Positions 8,589 to 15,115 of a DNA stretch of 21,503 bases are shown piece after piece (the stretch's first letter is position 1; each line of letters opens with the position of its first letter). Origin of the DNA: an uncultured Clostridia bacterium (lineage in GTDB: Bacteria > Bacillota > Clostridia > Oscillospirales > CAG-272). The stretch spans positions 1-21,503 of the forward strand of contig CANQMJ010000027.1 in the NCBI GenBank assembly GCA_947624945.1. Reading direction: 5' to 3'. Below the pieces are notes generated by a model. The model ran no database searches and was not told where the DNA came from. It worked only from the letters and a program-made list of their open reading frames with translations. A program made the position numbers and the translations under genes.

Positions 8589-10094
8589 ATGGACAACGAG
8601 AATATAAATCAGGTAAACGAAACCGAAAACGAGGAATCTCTCTCGCAGGTTTTACAGATACGGCGCGACAAGCTGGCATCGCTCAAGGACGAGGGCCGCG
8701 ACCCGTTCACGATAACGAAGTATGAGGTGACAGCTTACACGACCGACATCGCGAACGATTTCGAGGCGATGGAGGGCAAAAGAGTCCGCATCGCGGGGCG
8801 CATGATGAGCCGCCGCGACATGGGCAAGGCCAACTTCATCGACGTCATGGACGGCAAGGGGCGCATACAGTGCTACATCCGCGTCAACGACGTCGGCGAG
8901 GAGACGTTCGAGCAGTACAAGCGCTGGGACATCGGCGACATCATAGGCGTCGAGGGCGACGTTTTCCGCACGAGACGCGGCGAGATTTCGATCCACGCGT
9001 TCAGCGTGACGCTTCTGTCGAAGTCGCTTCTTCCCCTCCCCGAAAAATTCCACGGTCTGCGCGACACCGATCTGCGCTACCGTCAGCGCTACGTCGATCT
9101 TATCGTCAACCCCGAGGTCAAGGACACGTTCGTCAAGCGCTCGCAGATAATCGCGGGAATACGCGAATATCTCGACGAGAAGGGATTTTTAGAGGTCGAC
9201 ACGCCGATACTTACGCCGTTTGAAATAGGAGCTGCGGCGCGTCCGTTCAAGACGCATCACAACACGCTCGACATGGACATGTTCCTGCGCATCGAGACCG
9301 AGCTTTATCTGAAGCGTCTCATCGTCGGCGGCATGGACCGCGTCTACGAGGTCGGGCGCATTTTCCGCAACGAGGGCATGGACACGCGTCACAATCCCGA
9401 GTTCACTACGGTCGAGCTTTACCAGTCGTTCACCGACTACAAGGGCATGATGGAGCTCGTTATGGAGCTTTATCCGAGGCTCGCCGAGAAGGTCTGCGGC
9501 TCGACGACGGTCACGTATCAGGGCGTTGAGATCGATCTCGGACACTGGGAAAAGCTGACGATGGCGGAGTCGGTGAAAAAGTATTCGGGCGCCGACTATT
9601 ACGCGTGGGCGACGGACGAGGACGCGAGAGCTGAAGCGGAGCGTCTCGGCGTGAAGGTCCCCGCCGACGCGACGAAGGGCACCGTTTTAGCGGAGCTGTT
9701 CGACGCGTTCGTCGAGGACAAGCTCGTGCAGCCGACGATCATATACGATTATCCCGTCGAGAACAGTCCGCTCGCGAAGCGCAAACCGGACGAACCCGCG
9801 TTCACGGAGCGGTTCGAGTACTTTATCTGCTGCTCCGAGATGGGCAACGCGTTCTCCGAGCTTAACGACCCTATCGACCAGCGCGAGCGGTTCGAGCGTC
9901 AGGTCGCGGCGAAGCGCCGCGAGGACCCGAACACGACGGCGCGCGTCGATGAGGATTTCGTCACCGCGCTCGAATACGGTATGCCGCCGACGGGCGGTCT
10001 CGGGTTCGGCGTCGACAGGCTCGTGATGCTGCTCACCGACAGCGCGTCGATAAGAGACGTGCTGCTCTTCCCCACAATGAAAAATATCGACTGA
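8589..10094 (+). CDS. lysS: Lysine--tRNA ligase, class II
   Basis: Charges tRNA-Lys with lysine using ATP. At 501 residues it has normal class II LysRS length. The N-terminal OB-fold anticodon-binding domain spans about residues 60-150 (VRIAGRMMSRRDMGKANFIDV). The catalytic domain carries the RYRQRYVDL element near 163-171, the AAARPF block near 215-220, motif 2 around 256-277 (GRIFRNEGMDTRHNPEFT) and motif 3 near 469-482 (GGLGFGVDRLVML). All hallmark residues are present. It is the last housekeeping gene of the left block; no hairpin terminator is visible right after it. The sequence changes abruptly to AT-rich accessory genes 20 bases later. Confidence 0.98.
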   Translation: MDNENINQVNETENEESLSQVLQIRRDKLASLKDEGRDPFTITKYEVTAYTTDIANDFEAMEGKRVRIAGRMMSRRDMGKANFIDVMDGKGRIQCYIRVNDVGEETFEQYKRWDIGDIIGVEGDVFRTRRGEISIHAFSVTLLSKSLLPLPEKFHGLRDTDLRYRQRYVDLIVNPEVKDTFVKRSQIIAGIREYLDEKGFLEVDTPILTPFEIGAAARPFKTHHNTLDMDMFLRIETELYLKRLIVGGMDRVYEVGRIFRNEGMDTRHNPEFTTVELYQSFTDYKGMMELVMELYPRLAEKVCGSTTVTYQGVEIDLGHWEKLTMAESVKKYSGADYYAWATDEDARAEAERLGVKVPADATKGTVLAELFDAFVEDKLVQPTIIYDYPVENSPLAKRKPDEPAFTERFEYFICCSEMGNAFSELNDPIDQRERFERQVAAKRREDPNTTARVDEDFVTALEYGMPPTGGLGFGVDRLVMLLTDSASIRDVLLFPTMKNID

Positions 10095-10115
10095 AATATG
10101 TAATAAGTTGCAATC

Positions 10116-10427
10116 ATGGGCAGAAGAAAAAATAATCCGAATGTAGTGCAAGAGTTGATCGACGGAAGATGGACAATGCCTCAAGATGAGTTTGAAGAAA
10201 AATATTATTCCTTAAGCCGCAGTGATATGTCTAAGGTTGCAGAGGCTATTCACGGTATGGAATCGGAACTCATGAATAATACTTTGTTAGATGATGACGA
10301 TGACGGCGACGATGACGATGATGAAAGTTTAAGTGCCGACGACGCTGCTCTAATTTGGGCTTCTAATGGTAAAGATGAGGATTATATGTTCGGATATTCA
10401 GAGAGCGAATTGGAAGAAGCTTTCTAA
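10116..10427 (+). CDS. Small acidic hypothetical protein, AT-rich gene
   Basis: I do not recognise this 103-residue protein. It has a basic start (MGRRKNNPN), a mixed middle that may be helical (residues about 20-52), an aspartate tract DDDDDGDDDDDE, and an acidic tail ending SELEEAF. There is no signal peptide or membrane segment, so it is probably cytoplasmic. No Shine-Dalgarno site is visible before the ATG, unlike almost every other gene here. Codon use (AAT, TTA, AAA, GAT) is clearly more AT-rich than in lysS or the pilus-like genes, which suggests a different origin. It lies 21 bases after lysS and 63 bases before another AT-rich small gene; the two probably form a pair. Overall acidity can occur in DNA-mimic or antitoxin-like proteins, but nothing specific supports either. 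Confidence 0.6.
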   Translation: MGRRKNNPNVVQELIDGRWTMPQDEFEEKYYSLSRSDMSKVAEAIHGMESELMNNTLLDDDDDGDDDDDESLSADDAALIWASNGKDEDYMFGYSESELEEAF

Positions 10428-10490
10428 TTTTCGATGAATTAATTTGCCGGTTATTAAAATTCTGTTCAATGTGAAAAAGGAGAAATGATT

Positions 10491-10694
10491 ATGATGGAAA
10501 TTAAAGTGAACATCAATAATGATGAACTGTATAATGCAGATCAAGCAGTTGAAAGATTTATAAAAAATCATGGAGCAGAACTTAACGAAGATGAGCATAA
10601 AGAACTAAGACATCTATTACAGAATAGGGCAAAAGCATTGTCTAAGGTTCTTGGCACAAAAGTTAGCAGCATTGCAGACGATGATAAAAAATAA
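10491..10694 (+). CDS. Small hypothetical protein, AT-rich gene
   Basis: A 67-residue unrecognised protein starting MMEIKVNINNDE, with two probable helices (about residues 14-28 and 33-55) and a charged tail ADDDKK. Likely cytoplasmic. The start at 10491 is preferred because AAAAAGGAG (10474-10482) lies eight bases upstream; an in-frame ATG at 10485 is too close to that site, and 10494 is an alternative. Codon use is AT-rich like the preceding gene, so they were probably acquired together. Size and paired layout resemble small accessory modules such as toxin-antitoxin or phage-derived pairs, but no motif supports a particular one. Confidence 0.68.
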   Translation: MMEIKVNINNDELYNADQAVERFIKNHGAELNEDEHKELRHLLQNRAKALSKVLGTKVSSIADDDKK

Positions 10695-10719
10695 TCATTT
10701 AATGTCGGGAGGCGCAGTT

Positions 10720-10907
10720 ATGAGAAAGTGCATAGTTGCGGAGAGGAAATGAAAGAGGACTTCACGTTCACCGGCGGTTACGGGAATGTGATCCGCAAGA
10801 AGGGCTTGACGGGCAAAGCCGCTTATCCGAAAGCGGCGGTGTGTCCGAAATGCGGCGAGGTCTCCATTTATTTAGACGAAGAGCAGCTCAAAAAGCTGAA
10901 CAAGTAG
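10720..10907 (+). pseudogene. Small zinc-ribbon protein gene with one-base frameshift
   Basis: The strong GGGAGG (10707-10712) and ATG at 10720 begin MRKC, but the frame then closes after ten codons. In another frame, from 10737, a clean zinc-ribbon protein continues for 56 residues: CGEEMKEDFTFTGGYG, then AVCPKCGEVSIYL, ending LKKLNK. Between TGC at 10729 and TGC at 10737 there are five bases where a CxxC knuckle needs six. Deletion of one base therefore explains the break exactly. The intact gene would encode about 62 residues with two CxxC knuckles, as in small Clostridial zinc-ribbon (nucleic-acid-binding-like) proteins. Translation could restart at ATG 10749 but would lose the first knuckle. 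Codon use matches the GC-rich chromosome rather than the two genes before it. A sequencing error is the alternative. Confidence 0.72.
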
Positions 10908-10917
10908 TTCCGAATTT

Positions 10918-10957
10918 CAGTCCCCCGGGAGCGCCGCTCCCGGGGGACTGCTTTTTT
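10918..10957 (+). terminator. Very strong intrinsic terminator
   Basis: A perfect 15-bp stem (10918-10932 with 10936-10950), mostly G-C, has a three-base loop GCC and is followed by CTTTTTT. It lies 10 bases after the zinc-ribbon stop and probably ends transcripts entering from the lysS side. Confidence 0.92.
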
Positions 10958-11330
10958 ATATGGCACACGCGATCATCTCGTCCATCTGTCGATATTATCG
11001 ACCTGATCCTGAATCATTCCGGCATCGTTCCCAAGCAAAAAAGTGAAACATATCTGCTGCAGTAAAACTCCCCTCTTCACTCGGGGCATCTTCCGTTTTT
11101 TTCAAATTGCTTGTACCGTCAGCCTTAAACGACCGTCATTTACCTGCATTTTTTCTGCTTCTTTTACTGCGCCGCATTTGTGATACATGCAGAAATATAA
11201 GACTCGCTTTCGGCAGTTTTCTCTGCCGATCTGCAGTCATGCACCTGACGTTGTTGTTTATCATCGTCACTTATCACGAAATCGGTGTTCGGCATTTGTC
11301 GTTTAATTTTCGGCAAACGCCGCGAACGCT
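10958..11330. other. Gene-poor stretch with possible decayed coding scraps
   Basis: No convincing intact gene lies in these ~370 bases. On the minus strand three short stretches read like protein but lie in different frames: YHKCGAVKEAEK to a stop near 11105, then TEDAPSEEGSFTAADMFHFF, then GNDAGMIQDQVDNIDR near 10990-11030. They could be remains of one or more frameshifted genes. Two hairpins are visible: a 7-bp stem at 11210-11229, and a 9-bp stem (11290-11298 with 11314-11322) just beyond the 3' end of the response regulator gene. Neither has a T-run, so I do not call a terminator. Confidence 0.3.
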
Positions 11331-12053
11331 TTATTCTCTCCCGATGTAGTCGTAGTACGCCTGCTGCATCGCCTTGAGGCTCCGCTGCCGTATCAGCACT
11401 ATGTCACCGGTGGCGAGGTAAAACGACCTGTCGACCCTGACTATGTAGTCCATGTTCACGATGAAGCTCTGCGAGCACCGCAAAAACCGTTTGTCCGTGA
11501 GCTCGTTCTCTATCTCGTCGAGCCGCTTATATATATTGTATGATCCGCCGCTTCTGCAGTGCAGGACGCAGCGGTTGTTGCTGCTCTCGACGTAAAGTAT
11601 CTCGCGCAAAAGGACTCTGTGTACCGAGCCGCGCTGCCTTATCGCATAGCTCTGCTCATCTATATTCTTAAAGACCCTGCCGAGCACATCGGAGAGCCTT
11701 TCGACGGTCGCCGGCTTGAGTATGTACCCCGCCGCGCCGACGTCGTAGCCGTCGATGGCGAAGTCCGACGTTGCGGTCAGGAATACTATCGCGCCGGTGT
11801 AGCCCGACTCGCGCAGCTTGCGCGCCACGTCAATGCCGAGGTGATCCTGCATATATATGTCGAGTAAGACTATGTCGAACCATTCGCCCTCGCGCATGTC
11901 GTCGAGCAGCACGAGCCCGTTTTCATAAGGCGTGACCGCCGGGACCGGCTTTACCCCGTCGCGTTCGAACATCCTCGAAAGCAGCGTGCATACGATCTCG
12001 CGGTCGATGGCATTGTCGTCACAAACAGCTATATTCATGATCTGTTCATTCAC
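11331..12053 (-). CDS. LytTR-family response regulator (AgrA/LytR type)
   Basis: A 240-residue two-component regulator. The receiver domain covers about residues 6-125 with the acidic pair D12/D13, phosphoacceptor D65 (IVLLDIYM), T93 (FLTATSD) and K113 (YILKPA). A LytTR DNA-binding domain covers about 135-238 (ILYVESSNNRCVLHC, then RFLRCSQSFIVNMDYI). Such proteins bind paired direct repeats upstream of target genes and often control competence, virulence or surface functions. The start at 12053 has GAGGG just upstream; ATG at 12038 (MNIAVCDDN) is an alternative start. No histidine kinase gene is present in the window, so the partner must be elsewhere. It is divergent from the pilus-like operon, making that operon a plausible target; this is inferred from position only. 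Confidence 0.92.
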   Translation of the reverse strand: MNEQIMNIAVCDDNAIDREIVCTLLSRMFERDGVKPVPAVTPYENGLVLLDDMREGEWFDIVLLDIYMQDHLGIDVARKLRESGYTGAIVFLTATSDFAIDGYDVGAAGYILKPATVERLSDVLGRVFKNIDEQSYAIRQRGSVHRVLLREILYVESSNNRCVLHCRSGGSYNIYKRLDEIENELTDKRFLRCSQSFIVNMDYIVRVDRSFYLATGDIVLIRQRSLKAMQQAYYDYIGRE

Positions 12054-12110
12054 CCTCGATTTTATAAAGCAGGAAATTATGCAAGAAATCCCACTGTAAC
12101 TAATATATTC

Positions 12111-12138
12111 ATTTTATCACAAATGCTTCAAAAGTCAA
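12111..12138 (-). promoter_or_regulatory. Probable sigma-A promoter of the response regulator
   Basis: On the minus strand TTGACT (12133-12138) and TAAAAT (12111-12116) are separated by 16 bases, 58 bases before the start codon, in an AT-rich gap. Each box differs by one base from consensus. Confidence 0.65.
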
Positions 12139-12246
12139 TATCCGACAAATATTTTTTTCATATTATTCCATATTGCACAAAGGATCGGGACATCAAATCT
12201 TTTACCGATACGTTTTTGCCGTTTGTGTAATTTACCACTTTACTAA

Positions 12247-12274
12247 TTGCCGATTTTGTTGTAAAATGTATTAT
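12247..12274 (+). promoter_or_regulatory. Possible promoter of the pilus-like operon
   Basis: TTGCCG (12247-12252) and TATTAT (12269-12274) with a 16-base spacer lie 37 bases before the PilC-type start. The -35 box is imperfect, which would fit an activated promoter. GGGAG at 12297-12301 serves as ribosome binding site. The 257-base divergent gap holds this and the opposing promoter; I see no clear LytTR direct repeat pair. Confidence 0.42.
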
Positions 12275-12310
12275 AGACCATTATGTAATGTTTTGCGGGA
12301 GCGGATATAA

Positions 12311-13357
12311 ATGAAGAAACGTAAATTGACGAATGAAGAGGTAAGCTCGCTCTGCGAAGGTCTGGCGCTTCAGATACATGCCGGCATCGTAGTCGGCGAC
12401 GGACTGTCGCTGCTCGCGGAGGAGGAGACGGACGGTGCGCGCAAGGCGATTTTGACCGAAATGGCAAACAAGGTCGACGACGGCGCCGCGCTCGCCGCGG
12501 CGATGAGGGAGACGGAAGCGTTCCCGGACTATGTGTGCGGACTGCTCGATGTCGGCGAACGCGCCGGACGCACCGAGGAGGCGCTGTCCGCGCTCGCGCG
12601 CCACTACGAGGACCGTACGAGGCTCGACAGACGAATTAAGTCAGCGCTCCTTTACCCGGCGATACTTCTCGTCATAATGCTCGCCGTGATAGTCATACTG
12701 CTCGTGCAGGTGCTTCCTATATTTAATGAAGTCTACGAGAACCTCGGCGGCAGCCTTACCGGCATCGCGGGCGGACTGCTTTCGCTCGGTCAGGCGCTCG
12801 ACCGTGCGATGCCCGTGCTCTGCGTGCTGCTCGGCGTCGTCGTCGCGTTCATGGTCGTGTTCGCCGCGTCGCCATCGTTCCGCGACCGCGTGATGTCGGT
12901 GTGGAGACGCACGATGGGCGACCGCGGCGTCTCGCGCAAGATAAACACCGCGCGTTTCGCGCAGTCTCTGTCGATGGGACTGTGCAGCGGGCTCCCGATA
13001 GAGGACGCGCTGACGCTGTCGTCGTCGCTGCTCGAGCATGTCCCGTCCGCGAAGTCGAGATGCGACGACTGCATAAAGCGTCTCGAGGACGGCGAGCCGC
13101 TCGCCGCCGCGATGAGAGAGTCCGAGGTCCTGCCGCGCACCGAATGCAGGCTGCTTGAGATCGGTCTGCGCAGCGGCTCCGGCGACAACGCGATAGAACA
13201 AATAGCGAGAAGACTGTCCGAGGACAGTGAGACTGCGCTCGAGGAAAAGGTCGGGCAGGTCGAGCCCGCGCTCGTGATGGTGACGTCGATACTTGTCGGA
13301 CTGATCCTGCTCTCTGTGATGCTGCCGCTCATGAACATCATGACGGCGATAGGATAA
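12311..13357 (+). CDS. pilC: PilC/GspF-type inner-membrane platform protein
   Basis: The platform protein of type IV pilus/type II secretion machines, on which the filament is assembled and which the ATPase turns. The 348 residues contain two T2SSF domains, at about 12-135 and 212-342, each with the same internal element: AAAMRETEAFPDYVCGLLDVGERAG and AAAMRESEVLPRTECRLLEIGLRSG align clearly. Transmembrane segments lie at about 115-137, 167-187 and 320-343. It is shorter than typical PilC (~400), lacking an N-terminal extension before the first domain. It opens an operon of four small single-span proteins, a PilT-type ATPase and a transglutaminase lipoprotein. Gene context shows filament-type machinery; whether it serves pili, secretion or DNA uptake cannot be decided. 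Confidence 0.88.
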   Translation: MKKRKLTNEEVSSLCEGLALQIHAGIVVGDGLSLLAEEETDGARKAILTEMANKVDDGAALAAAMRETEAFPDYVCGLLDVGERAGRTEEALSALARHYEDRTRLDRRIKSALLYPAILLVIMLAVIVILLVQVLPIFNEVYENLGGSLTGIAGGLLSLGQALDRAMPVLCVLLGVVVAFMVVFAASPSFRDRVMSVWRRTMGDRGVSRKINTARFAQSLSMGLCSGLPIEDALTLSSSLLEHVPSAKSRCDDCIKRLEDGEPLAAAMRESEVLPRTECRLLEIGLRSGSGDNAIEQIARRLSEDSETALEEKVGQVEPALVMVTSILVGLILLSVMLPLMNIMTAIG

Positions 13358-13370
13358 CGGCGGTGCTGAT

Positions 13371-13700
13371 ATGAGAAAGAAAAAGCGTATCGGCGGCGCG
13401 TTCCGCGCGGTCGGACTGCCGCTGTTGATCGTAACGGTGCTTGTCGCGTTTTTCACCGGCATATCGGGACTTCGCGGCGGCAGCGAGGACGAGGACAAAC
13501 GCCACCTTGAGGAATCCATACGGCGCGTCGCCGCCGCGTGCTATGCCGCGGAGGGGATATATCCGCCGACGATAGATTACATGAAGGAGCACTACGGTCT
13601 TATAGTCGACGAGGACAGATACACTATAGACTACATAATATTCGCGTCGAATCTTATGCCGGATTTTACGGTGCTCGACAATAACAGTCCAAAAAAATGA
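13371..13700 (+). CDS. Small single-span membrane protein in pilus-like operon
   Basis: A 109-residue protein with a strongly basic start (MRKKKRIGG), one transmembrane segment at about residues 13-32, and an outside domain: a helix (HLEESIRRVAAACYAAEG), then YPPTIDYMKEHYGL and TIDYIIFASNLMP. The helix followed by YP at a position where pseudopilin globular domains begin resembles minor-pilin architecture. However, there is no G/E class III cleavage motif before the membrane segment. No enzyme motif is visible. It sits 13 bases after the PilC gene and before a DUF4860-like gene, so it is likely a structural or assembly part of the same machine. Function unknown. Confidence 0.72.
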   Translation: MRKKKRIGGAFRAVGLPLLIVTVLVAFFTGISGLRGGSEDEDKRHLEESIRRVAAACYAAEGIYPPTIDYMKEHYGLIVDEDRYTIDYIIFASNLMPDFTVLDNNSPKK

Positions 13701-13718
13701 TAAATTCGGCGATCGGAG

Positions 13719-14228
13719 GTGAGTTATACGGCACGTATCAGGGGCGAAAAAAAGCATGAGATAAGCGGACTGTTCGCGCTTTTGCTGTTCGGCGTGTTCG
13801 CGGTATGTATACTGTCGGTTCTTCTGACTGGCGCCGACGTGTACCACAAGCTCACCGAGAGGGACAGAGACACATACGACAGACGGACGTGTACGCAGTA
13901 TATCGCAACAAAGGTGCGTCAGGCGCCGTCGGGCGCTCTTGTCGGCGTCGACGATAAGAGCGGCGTTCAGTCGGTCATACTTTACGAAGAAATAGACGAG
14001 ATAATGTTCGAGACCCGCATCTACTGCTATGACGGCTGGCTGTGCGAGCTGTTCACATGGTCGGGGCGGGATTTCTATCCGCAGGACGGCGAAAAGATAC
14101 TCGAGGCGAGCGATATGTCGGCGTCGATCGTGGACGGCATGCTGAAGGTCGATATAACGAACAAGGCGGGCGAAAGCTCGCATATCGAGCTTTATCTGCG
14201 CGGAGACGGGGAGGTGAGCGCCGAATGA
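13719..14228 (+). CDS. DUF4860-like single-span pilus-operon protein
   Basis: Up to 169 residues with a transmembrane segment at about 17-37 (GLFALLLFGVFAVCILSVLL) and a beta-rich outside domain containing RIYCYDGWLCELFTW. The overall pattern recalls the DUF4860 family that accompanies pilus-type genes in Clostridia; I judged this from memory, without a search. G17 before LFALL is laid out like a prepilin cleavage point but lacks the usual Glu at +5, as in GspK-type minor pseudopilins. The start is uncertain: the only standard in-frame codon is GTG at 13719, which lies inside the apparent ribosome binding site GGAGGTG (13715-13721). It overlaps the next gene by four bases (ATGA). Confidence 0.72.
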   Translation: MSYTARIRGEKKHEISGLFALLLFGVFAVCILSVLLTGADVYHKLTERDRDTYDRRTCTQYIATKVRQAPSGALVGVDDKSGVQSVILYEEIDEIMFETRIYCYDGWLCELFTWSGRDFYPQDGEKILEASDMSASIVDGMLKVDITNKAGESSHIELYLRGDGEVSAE

Positions 14229-14671
14229 GGAGCAAAGCGCCGCTCGCGCTGATGGAGCAGACTGTAATGATACTCGTATTTGCGCTCGCCGCGGCACTGT
14301 GTCTGCGCGTGTTCGTTTGGTCGAGTCAGATGTCGAGGCACATCGAGGCGCGCGACCGCGCCGCAGTAGAGGCACAGTGCGCGGCAGAAATAATAAAGTG
14401 CGAGGGCAGCGGAGGCGGCAGCGCCGCGGACGTGCTCCGCGCCGCGTCGGGCAAAGTCGGCGGCACATACGACGGCGGCACGCTTCGCGTTAACTATGAC
14501 GGCGAATGGGAGCACACAGACGGCGACATCAGCTTTTGCCTTGAAGCATCGCCCGCAGATACCGACGTCGACGGACTCGCACTCGTTTCGGTCAGCGTCA
14601 AGGACGCGGACGGAAACGTGCTCTTTGAGATAGACGCCGCATGGCAGAGAACGGAGGCTGTCGACGAATGA
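14225..14671 (+). CDS. Small single-span membrane protein in pilus-like operon
   Basis: A 148-residue protein starting within the previous stop (ATGA), with GGGGAGGTG about nine bases upstream. The N-terminus MRSKAPLALMEQTVMILVFA places a Glu (E11) in the first turn of a hydrophobic helix (about 8-32), as in type IV pilins, although the residue at the expected cleavage point is Pro or Ala rather than Gly. Outside lies a helix (RDRAAVEAQCAAEIIKCEG), a glycine-rich turn and a beta-rich end (TLRVNYDGEW, LALVSVSVKDADG). Helix-then-sheet is pilin-like, but I recognise no named family. Best guess is a minor pilin-like component. Operon position is the main support. Confidence 0.72.
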   Translation: MRSKAPLALMEQTVMILVFALAAALCLRVFVWSSQMSRHIEARDRAAVEAQCAAEIIKCEGSGGGSAADVLRAASGKVGGTYDGGTLRVNYDGEWEHTDGDISFCLEASPADTDVDGLALVSVSVKDADGNVLFEIDAAWQRTEAVDE

Positions 14672-15093
14672 ACGGAGATAAACAGAAGTTTTCACCGCCG
14701 ATGGTGGGCGGCAGCTCGCTGCTCGTCATATTTGCGATACTGTGCCTGACTATATTCGCGCTTCTGTCGCTGTCGACGGTACAGGCGGACGAAAGACTCG
14801 GCAAAGCCGCGGCGGACGCCGTCGTCGGCTACTATGACGCCGACAGGAACGCGGAGCTCATACTCGCGCGTCTCAGACACGGCGACGTTCCCGACACGGT
14901 AAAGCTCACCGAAACCGAAGTCGGCGTCACAGCCGAATACGCGTGCAGGATATCGGATACGCAGACGCTGTACGTGACGGTGAATTTCAACGGCGCGCTC
15001 GGCGACGAATATACGGTAACACGCTGGCAGGCGGTCTCGACCGCGCTGTGGCAGCCGGACGACGACATTAAGGTCTGGGACGGCGAATCATAA
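14668..15093 (+). CDS. Small single-span membrane protein in pilus-like operon
   Basis: A 141-residue protein. The start at 14668 is chosen over the in-frame ATG at 14641 because it overlaps the previous stop (ATGA) and has GGAGG at 14653-14657. The N-terminus KFSPPMVGGSSLLVIFAILC joins a transmembrane helix at about 16-38; the G14-G15 before SSLLV resembles a prepilin peptidase site without the +5 Glu. The outside domain begins with a helix (ERLGKAAADAVVGYYDADRNAELIL) and continues with strands (LYVTVNFN, TVTRWQAV). A plausible pseudopilin-like component of the PilC/PilT machine. Family not recognised. Confidence 0.72.
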   Translation: MNGDKQKFSPPMVGGSSLLVIFAILCLTIFALLSLSTVQADERLGKAAADAVVGYYDADRNAELILARLRHGDVPDTVKLTETEVGVTAEYACRISDTQTLYVTVNFNGALGDEYTVTRWQAVSTALWQPDDDIKVWDGES

Positions 15094-15115
15094 TAAAAAA
15101 GGGGGACGGCAACAC

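Noticed and set aside
11210..11322. Two hairpins downstream of the response regulator as its terminator
   Set aside because: Neither is followed by a T-run on the minus strand, so evidence for termination is too weak.
11107..11349. An 80-codon plus-strand open frame in the gene-poor strip
   Set aside because: No ribosome binding site, low-complexity Leu/Phe composition, and it runs into the 3' end of the opposing response regulator.
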